Below, piece after piece: positions 56,553 to 64,000 of a stretch of DNA of 64,000 bases. This stretch comes from Nageia nagi (lineage: Eukaryota > Pinophyta). The notes below the pieces were generated by a model, which worked only from the letters and a program-made list of their open reading frames with translations, ran no database searches and was not told the DNA's origin. The stretch is taken from contig JBITNC010000001.1 in the NCBI GenBank assembly GCA_050084985.1, positions 147,436,001 to 147,500,000 on the forward strand. The letters are read 5' to 3'. Both the position numbers and the translations under genes were made by a program. The first letter of the stretch is position 1, and each line of letters starts with the position of its first letter.

Positions 56553-59211
56553 CTCCCCCTTAATGTAATATTGGGGTAAAGAGTCAAAAAGATAAAGATA
56601 AAGAGAGTTCAAATAAAAAGACTTCTCCTCCATAAGAATACAATTGAAGATGAAAACTTATGAGAAGTAATAGAATATAGATGGTTCTGTAATGGTTTAA
56701 CTACTTAACTATTTTAACAAATATTTTTACAATACAATCATTAACCATAAATAGTTTTAATGTACAATATTATTCATTTAACAACATGTTGATATGATAA
56801 ACCTGTATACCCATAGTAACCTGTAATATTAAGAAAAAACTTGCAAGCTACAGCAGCTCATAAATAAGATCAATTAAATATATCATACATATTCATATAA
56901 AATAAATTTTATTCATAAATTAATCAAATGATGTACAAATATACCAAATCATCACATATGCACAATATCAAAGATGACATACAATATCAACTAAATATCA
57001 CATGTGCATACTAAATAAAATGTATATATACTAAATAAAATGTATCATCCATAATATGATATCAATAATAAGCAATGTGCACAACATCATCAAATGCATA
57101 ATCAACCAAATGATATAAAATCATTCTCAAACAAAGATATATAAATATCATTAAAAATCAAAAAAAAATTTAAATTTTTTTATTTTTGTATTTTTATTTA
57201 TTTTAGATCATTATTTTATATTTATCTTTTGATATATGAGGATGTCATCACATCATAATATTTTCATAAATTACTTCTTCCATTTTATGATAACATCACC
57301 AATCAAATACTTATGTAATCATATTATCTTAACCATTTCACAAACCATCAAATACCAACTTGACTAAATCACTAAATTAAGATTTATAAGGTAAAGTATA
57401 TACGTAAGTTCTTATCTATTTACAAACATGTTGATTTGGAGGTTTAAGTTATTCTTCAATAATATTGGAGTATAAATGAAAAATAAATTAAAAAATACCA
57501 TCTTGACTACCATGTCAAGATGCACAAGCCATAAAATGCCAACTTGACTATGCTACTAGTCAAGATGCATATGATGAAATTTGGAAGTATTAATCCATCA
57601 ATATGGATTGAAATTTTATAAAATAATTTCAATTTTGGAGTAGGAAGAACCTTTTTAACAACTCTAATAATTTGTAATAATTAATAAAGGTGAACCTTTT
57701 TAACCACTTCAACAATGTAGTCATGAAGAAGTGTGAACCATTTTAACCATTTCATCTACTACAACTTGCTAACAAGTAGAAATGTGGTAAATAATCCATT
57801 GACATGGAAAACTTTTTCAAAAATAGAAGTATAGTGGCATCATAAATATTGATAAACTTTCTAATCATGTAATTATAGTGGAATTAATTTATAAACAAGT
57901 TTCTATTTTAACAATATGTCAACCAATAAGGATAGTGCATATCATAATTTGAAAGAAATTTTTACCTAAATTTTTACTTTAAACACTATGCACATCCAAA
58001 ATAAATTTGCATAGAATTGCAACCAATAAGAATAGTGCATATCATAGTTCGAAAAACATTTTTACTTCAAACACTAGCACATCCAAGCACTATTATGCAT
58101 ATTCAAAAATAATTAACCTTATGCATATTCATAATAATTAGTATTTAATGCAACTTCTTTATTTTTTTTGTCCTCAAAAATATTTAAAAAATGACACAAG
58201 AAAAAATTGCATTAAAATTTACAAAAATTGGTTTGTAATGTATTATACATTATCAAATAATTATTGCTAAAAAGTTTAGCTTCAAAAGTTATAAATTAGT
58301 CCAATTTTCTTTGAAATTCTAATGATAATTTGCAAAAAATCACCTTCAAATTTTTTATAGAACTTAATCAAACAAAGTGTTTTAAATTTTAACTTGAAAT
58401 ATTTTCATATTTGAAAATACTTTATCAACATTGCAAAAATAAGGCTTAAATAACACCTATGCTCATTAAAAAATCATTAATTTTATTAAAAGAAGGTAAA
58501 AAATTTACACTTAAGGTTACATGCCCCCTTTAAAAATCATAAGTGTAATGTTTACTTATAAAATTTTAACTTTCAAAAAATAAAGCCTATGCATAATACT
58601 TAATAAATGTGCAATAAATTTAGCTTTATAATATGCTCACATGGTCTTGTGAAAAAATATAAATTTTGCTCAAGTATATTAAAAGACCAATTAATTTTAT
58701 TTGTGAGACTTTAAAAAATTCATATAAACCATATACCTTTATATATTTTTTTTACTAAAAGAAAAATAAACTAATAAGTAGTGAGTTAAAAAGAATTGCA
58801 TTTATTATTTTGCATCCATTCCGCTACTTTCCTTTTTAATTCTACATGCCTTCTCATAGGTGTAAGCTTAAAAATTAATAAGAAGTAAGCTTAAAAATTG
58901 CATTTATTAATGCTCATGAATAAAAATTTGCACCAAATATTTAAGAGAAGAAAAAATATGCAAAGTATGAGGTAACAACTCATCATTTATTTTTGAAAAA
59001 AATGCAATAATTACCCTCCTTATTTAAAATGAGCAACTTTAAAAATTACCTCTTCTTTTCTTAAAAAGAATTCCAAAAAAAAAAAAAAACTTTTTTTTTA
59101 AAAAGCTAAAGACTTTGTTTGTAAAAGCTACCTTTAATAAACATGCCCAAAATAATCCCATGCACCTTTTTCTTTTTGAAAAATGACCACATGAGTAAAA
59201 ATCTCCCCTCT

Positions 59212-59228
59212 CCCCCCCCCCCCCCCCC
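59212..59228. repeat. Poly-C tract (17 C)
   Basis: Seventeen consecutive C, unusual in such an AT-rich context. It lies next to A-rich sequence. Confidence 0.9.
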
Positions 59229-59611
59229 AATTTAGGAAAAAAAAAAAATTATTGGCAACCTATGTGCTTAAAAAAGGCTTTACTTTTTAAAAGATGCTCT
59301 CACTTTTTTATATATATATAGAAAAAAAATATGCCCAAAAAGAAAGTATGGTTAGGAGATCAAATTTTTTTAAAAAGGAAGGCAAAAAGAAATTATGGTT
59401 ATGAGCTGAGATTTTTTTTTTTTAAAAGGATGCTAAAAACTTTTGTTTTTCTAAAAAATGAGTTCATAATTTTTAAAAAGCAATGCATACTACTTTTATT
59501 ATTATTTTCTTATTTTTATTTTTTAAAACTTAAACTCCCCATTTTTTTCTTAAAAACATTTCCAAGAATAAAAATTAAGGTCCTTCTAAAAAATAATATC
59601 AAGACTTGGTG

Positions 59612-59623
59612 AATAAATATCAC

Positions 59624-59659
<36 letters not shown>
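59612..59659 (+). other. AATAAA followed by 31-nt poly-A
   Basis: AATAAA at 59612-59617 lies 11 bases before a pure A run at 59629-59659. This is the arrangement of a polyadenylated transcript end and could be the tail of a retroposed sequence. The body to its left shows no recognisable gene or SINE, so the reading is tentative. Confidence 0.4.
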
Positions 59660-59661
<2 letters not shown>

Positions 59662-60479
59662 TCATCTAATTTTATTGCAAGAATAAGGTTTTTTTTTTTT
59701 TTTTGCGAAAAAAGTAGGGTGAGACATGTGACAGGAGTGGCCGCCAGATCTACTATAAGTTTTTATTTGTTCAAAATTGTCCATCCAATAAGAAAATTAT
59801 TTTTCTCTTCAATAAATAGTCATGGGAGCTTGAAAGAAAACAAAATGAGCTTCCTATGTATATAATTCTAATTTATATTTTTTTAATTTGTTTTTGTCTC
59901 ACTTGACCATACCTATTTGAAGAAGTATAATTTGGTTTGTAGCATTTCTAGGCATATGCATCATATGCATGTTCATATGAAAAAAAACATGGTTTTATTT
60001 TACATATAATAGGATTTAAATTGCAATAGCTTCCACACATGTATTTTTCATGCTAGGGTAGCATTTTTAGATTTCAATTTAATTATTTCTAGAAAGAACA
60101 TGGGTTTTTAAGAAATAATTAAATTATAAAATCATTAGATAATATTTTAATTATTTTAATTCTATTTTTTTAAAATACATAATAAATTTTGTATAAAAGA
60201 AATTCAATTTCTCTTGTATATAAAAAAATATAAAATGGATTGTTAAATTTGTATAGCTACCAATGATTTTTGGAGCTAATTGTAGTTTCTTTACAAATAT
60301 TTAAAAAAAAATTAAAGCTTGTAATGCAATAAGAATTAATATAAATTAATTCTTAAAAAAAATGCTCAAATATTATTTGCATAAAAATTAGATATGCTAA
60401 TTTTCACAAGATCTAAAAAATCTAACCATATACCATATGTTAGATCTAATTTTTAAATACAACTAACATGTAGCCTAGG

Positions 60480-60922
60480 TAAAATTTTATCTTAAATTTA
60501 AGCCCATTATCTTCAAGATAAAACATGTTATATACCTTACAGAACTAAGGGAATAAATATAAAAAAAGTTTTAAACTTACTTTTGGGTAAAAGGGTGGTT
60601 AAAAAGTGGGTTTCATCTTATAAATAGAGGCGTACCCCCCTCTCATGATACTTGTAGAAGCATGAAGATGCTAGTTTTGCAGAGTTATAGAAATGCTTTT
60701 GTAGAAGCTTTATAGAAGAATTTTAGTAGAATAATTCTTAAAAAATTGTAAAAGAGTTCTCTTGTGAAAAGTAATAGAAGAGATGATTCAAAATGGATGT
60801 ACTCCTTGGAAGAAAAACTATACATTTTGTATTCTTATTTGTGTAAATGATTTGTTCTTAGTTAGATTTATTAGAAAAGCTATAAGAGATCTTGGTTTAT
60901 AGAATCTTTCACTTACATCAAG
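60480..60922 (+). repeat. copia-type LTR (family B), plus orientation
   Basis: Reverse complement of the 56082-56552 unit. Shared blocks include GGGAATAAATATAAAAAAAG, TTATAAATAGAGGCGTACCC and AGCATGAAGATGCTAGTTTT. It ends near TTACATCA. A decayed PBS-like TCATATCAAAGTAA follows at about 60926. Confidence 0.75.
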
Positions 60923-61239
60923 TCATATCAAAGTAACCTTGTGGTGATCTCCTTAAAGTCTCTACTTGGTGTTCTTGAGGTAACTCTCCTTAAATTTAAG
61001 GTATACCTATCCCCTAATATTATTTCAATTTTGTTTTGAAACTAAAAGCTATATCTACTATATTTTGTATGGGTAGATTGAAAACTTTGGTTAATCTAAT
61101 TTAGGGTTAGAATTTATTTTCTTAACCTTCAATTTATTTAACCTTTTTTTAAGGTTAAGCATTAGATCTATTATTTTTTTTGTTATATCCAATTAATATC
61201 TCTAATATTTGAGATTTATAATGATAAATACTAACATGT

Positions 61240-61660
61240 TTTATCTTGAAGTACTAGAATTTGTAATGTAATATTATGTAATATTTCTCTTTAATATAAA
61301 TTAACTTAATATTTAAAGTATATTTATATACCTTAAAACATTAAGAGAATAAATATAGAAAGAGAAATAAATATAGAAACATCTTTAACCTTACCCTTGA
61401 GTTAAAGGGAGGTTAAAGGGTGAGTTTATTTTATAAATAAAGAGTTACCCCTCCTCTCATTGTAATGAAAATAATTACAAAAAGTGTTTTTCTCTAGGTT
61501 AAGGGTTTGGTGAGAGGAGAGATTCTATAAGAGAGGTCTTTGAGAATAAGAATATCTTAACTAGTTGATGTACATCCAAGGAGGGAGAAACCACTTTATA
61601 ACTTGTGTTATTTGTGAGATTAGCTTATGTTATTGGGTTATGATGTTGATGTTGTAAGTG
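61240..61660 (+). repeat. Second copia-type LTR fragment, plus orientation
   Basis: Shares ATAAATATAGAAA, GTTAAAGGGAGGTTAAAGGG and TTATAAATAAAGAGTTACCC with family B, but is more diverged in its right half. It abuts the next LTR. Confidence 0.65.
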
Positions 61661-61674
61661 CCTTTTTGAAATTT

Positions 61675-62153
61675 TGATGTAATTGAAGGATTTGATAAAC
61701 CAAGATCTCTTGTAGCTTCTCCAACAAATCTAACTAAGAATAAATCATTCACACAAATAAGAAGACACAATGTATAGTGGTCCCTCCAACTCTTGGGATT
61801 ACATCCACTTTGAATCATCTTTTCTATTACTACTCACAAGATAACTCTCTTACATTCTTAAGAATTCTACTACAAAGCTCCTACAAGAGCATTCCTATAA
61901 CTCTACAAGACTAGCATCTTCATGCTTCTACAAGTACAACGAGAGGGGGTACCTCTATTTATAATATGAAACCTAATCTTTAAAAACCTAATCTTTAAAC
62001 ACCATTTTGCTAGGATTAAGGTTAAAATATTTTCTATATTTATTCCCTTAATACTTTAAGGTATCTATAGATACTTTAAGCATTAAGTGGATTTATAGTT
62101 TGGGTTTACATTAAAGAGAGATATTACATAATAATGCATTATAATTTCCAATA
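61675..62153 (-). repeat. copia-type LTR (family B), minus orientation
   Basis: 479 bp, a direct repeat of 56082-56552 (for example TTGTAG-TTCTC, CATCCACTTTGAA, AAGAGCATTCCTATAACTCT). The end reads CCAATA where the partner has CCAACA. The flanks GTGGT and GTGAA do not make a convincing target duplication with the left copy. Confidence 0.8.
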
Positions 62154-62394
62154 GTGAAAAAATTAAACCATTAGCGGCTTGCATCTTTGTGAATACATTA
62201 TGATGATTGATGAATAATATTTGTTACTTCATATTTATATGACTGCAATGAAATAACATTATTTATTATTATTTATTTGATGCCATATTTCTAATATATG
62301 CTTCAATAATATGTTGTATACAAATAGTGCATTGATTCATCATTTATGCATTATTTTGGGTCTACAACATGAATTTGTATTTGCATCATATTTC
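62154..62394. other. No gene seen
   Basis: AT-rich spacer. Confidence 0.5.
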
Positions 62395-62790
62395 ATGCAA
62401 GGGATCCTATCACCTCCTCTAGACCACACATGCTACCCCTTGGTCTCTTTCTTCCCCCATAGCTCCCAAGCCCCTTAGGTCCCTTCAACCCACCATTCCA
62501 CACCCCTCTTGTTAGCCAACTGGTGCTCCCATATCTCATTTTCAAGGTGGTTGAAAACCCCCCACATTGCATGATTCATCCATCCCTCCTCCACCCCATA
62601 GCTAGTCCATCAGCCCCCCAATCTACTTTTCTACACTCAATTACCATCCTTTTATGAGCACATGGAGGCATTTTACCCTTCTTCACAATAGGCCTAGCTC
62701 TCCTCTGAGTCACCTTTAATGGGGATGGCATGCAATGTAGGCTTCCTCCTACCATTAATTTTGGTGCAAGCTTGGTGGATGGGAGTTATG
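62395..62790. other. Locally C-rich, pyrimidine-biased block
   Basis: Strongly C- and T-rich on the plus strand (for example CTACCCCTTGGTCTCTTTCT and AACCCCCCACATTGCATG), clearly unlike its AT-rich surroundings. No coding frame longer than the noise level and no LTR boundary were recognised. It may be a fragment of a younger or less mutated repeat. Confidence 0.5.
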
Positions 62791-64000
62791 TTTTTGTCTG
62801 CTTGTAATTTTTTTAAATAATTTTTTATTATTTATTAAATAAATGGAGGTGATAATTTTGAGGGCTATTTTTTTTAATAAACAAAGAAGTTTAATTTTTT
62901 AATACATGTGGGAGTTAATTTTTAATGAGGAAATTATTCAAATGGATAATTATTTTTATTTATTTATTAAACTTATAAAAACATAGGGAATTTTTTAAAA
63001 AAAAGTGGGAGAGGAATTTTTAAATTAACCTTTTTTAAATAAGGTTATAGCCTTTTTTTTATAAACATATATTAATTTTTTCTATAATAGTATTAACAAT
63101 GTTTAATGTTATTTTAATTTGTTTTTTAAGAGAAATTTGCTATGAATATTTTTAATACTAGAGGGGTAAATTTTTTAAGCAAGCTATTGCTTTATAAAGA
63201 AAGGGGGAAGATGATTTTTAAAGGAGTTTAGGAAGAAAGAAAAAATTATAATGACGATTATTCTATATATTCGATGGTATGTTATACATGATGTGCAAAT
63301 GCCACCCATTCTTTTTGTATGAAGAATGTTTCTTAATATAATAGAAAGGTTTTTCATTAAAAAAAAAAAAAATAGAATTTTGTTTTTCAAACTCTTTTAA
63401 AATAGGGAGGAAATTGTTTTTGTGAAGTTATTTTTTTCCTTGTTCAATTTTTTTCCTCTCTAAGGTAAAATTGCAAAGGGGTTATTAATTCTTTTTGCTA
63501 TGGTAAAAATGTGATAATTTTTTTCCTTAGTATTAAAAGTTAATTTTTTTTTATTGTAAAATTACAATGATATTTTTTACCTGGGTGTTTTTTAAATGTT
63601 GAAGGGAAATATTTTGCTAAAGTTCAAATATTAATTAAAAGGGGGGAGACTCCATTTTTACTTAAAATAATGAACTCGCATATCATTTTATAAATAAGTC
63701 CTCTTACGATTATTAAAAAAACTCATTGGACTCTTAGATTTCATTTTTATGGATGATGTATTATTTTTTTAAGCATTTCACTTTATGTTGAGCACTTTTC
63801 TTTTATTATTTTTTGCAAAAATTGCAAACATTGAAAGTGCACCCCCTAAAATGAACACATCCACACGTGTATTCCATAACATGACTTATTTGAGGAGCCA
63901 TGAGAGGAGGAAAAGGTAGATTGTAGCCTTCAATTAAATGATCCAAATGATATAAAATTCATAATTGTTAATCATCCCTAATTATTTTGTTTATCTATAC
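62791..64000. other. No gene seen
   Basis: T-rich sequence with A/T homopolymers. The open frame on the minus strand at 63184-63390 is F/I/L low-complexity and is not called. Confidence 0.6.

Larger units (their letters stand above)
56553..60479. other. AT-rich tract with homopolymers; no gene seen
   Basis: If 56082-56552 and 61675-62153 are one LTR pair, this would be its interior, but no copia domain can be read. 57520-57750 repeats phrases such as CTTGACTA and AACCTTTTTAA. 58000-59640 is dominated by A/T runs. Open frames here (59039-59230, 59331-59612) are K/F-rich low-complexity artefacts. Confidence 0.5.

Noticed and set aside
59039-59612. K/F-rich open frames around 59.0-59.6 kb
   Set aside because: Homopolymer-driven low-complexity translations without protein-like composition.
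61630-61818. Minus-strand 62-codon frame (starts MIQSGCNPKSW)
   Set aside because: Lies across the junction of two LTRs; no conservation is expected and no protein similarity was recognised.
56082-62153. A single intact copia element between the two minus-oriented family B LTRs
   Set aside because: No copia domain can be read in the interior, no clear PBS lies by 61675, and the flanks do not form a target duplication. Other LTR copies lie between.
1-64000. tRNA, rRNA or organelle-derived segments
   Set aside because: I looked for conserved tRNA arms and rRNA/plastid-like sequence and saw none beyond the primer-binding sites.

Overview
The window looks like intergenic chromatin from a large seed-plant nuclear genome, most likely a gymnosperm. 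It is very AT-rich and I find no intact cellular gene. Almost everything recognisable is a decayed retrotransposon, and the one cellular gene fragment is a plant PPR pseudogene. The species call is an inference. The retroelement domains and the element boundaries (long terminal repeats, primer-binding sites, polypurine tracts, target duplications) were read directly.

Layout. 176-4530: a PPR pseudogene (minus strand) apparently split by a 4.0-kb copia-like element (409-4450) that has two LTRs, a PBS and a PPT but only a gag remnant plus unidentified acidic ORFs. 4531-8283: non-coding, with a two-copy 258-bp duplication and a decayed ~67-bp tandem array. 8284-20792: a structurally complete Ty3/gypsy element of the Athila/Tat group, minus strand, with 1.55-kb LTRs, gag, protease, RT, RNase H, integrase and a long extra ORF in the env position. 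Its coding sequence is riddled with nonsense codons. 22582-38892: a plus-strand Ty3/gypsy element flanked by an exact ATACA duplication. It carries gag and, in antisense, a plant-mobile-domain (PMD) gene, with no visible pol. Its left LTR is split by a copia element (23278-31852, minus, exact AAATT duplication), whose RT gene is in turn split by a small LTR element (24655-27915, minus). This makes a three-level nest.

38893-51540: degenerate plus-strand gypsy pieces (gag-like N-terminus, protease, G-patch), a 1.1-kb tandem duplication, an unidentified ~2.4-kb degenerate coding region, a solo LTR and a copia LTR. 51640-54835: a 5'-truncated L1-type LINE, plus strand. 54895-55895: a fragment of the small LTR element, plus strand. 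56082-62153: related copia-type LTRs in both orientations, framing a very AT-rich tract with homopolymers. 62395-62790 is a locally C-rich block, and the rest is AT-rich and featureless.

Nothing here forms a working pathway. Two themes stand out. First, reading frames often stay in register over hundreds of codons while stops accumulate at positions explained by C-to-T or G-to-A change, as expected for silenced, methylated DNA. Second, several elements are non-autonomous carriers of unusual cargo: antisense PMD, an env-position coiled-coil ORF, and acidic unknown ORFs.
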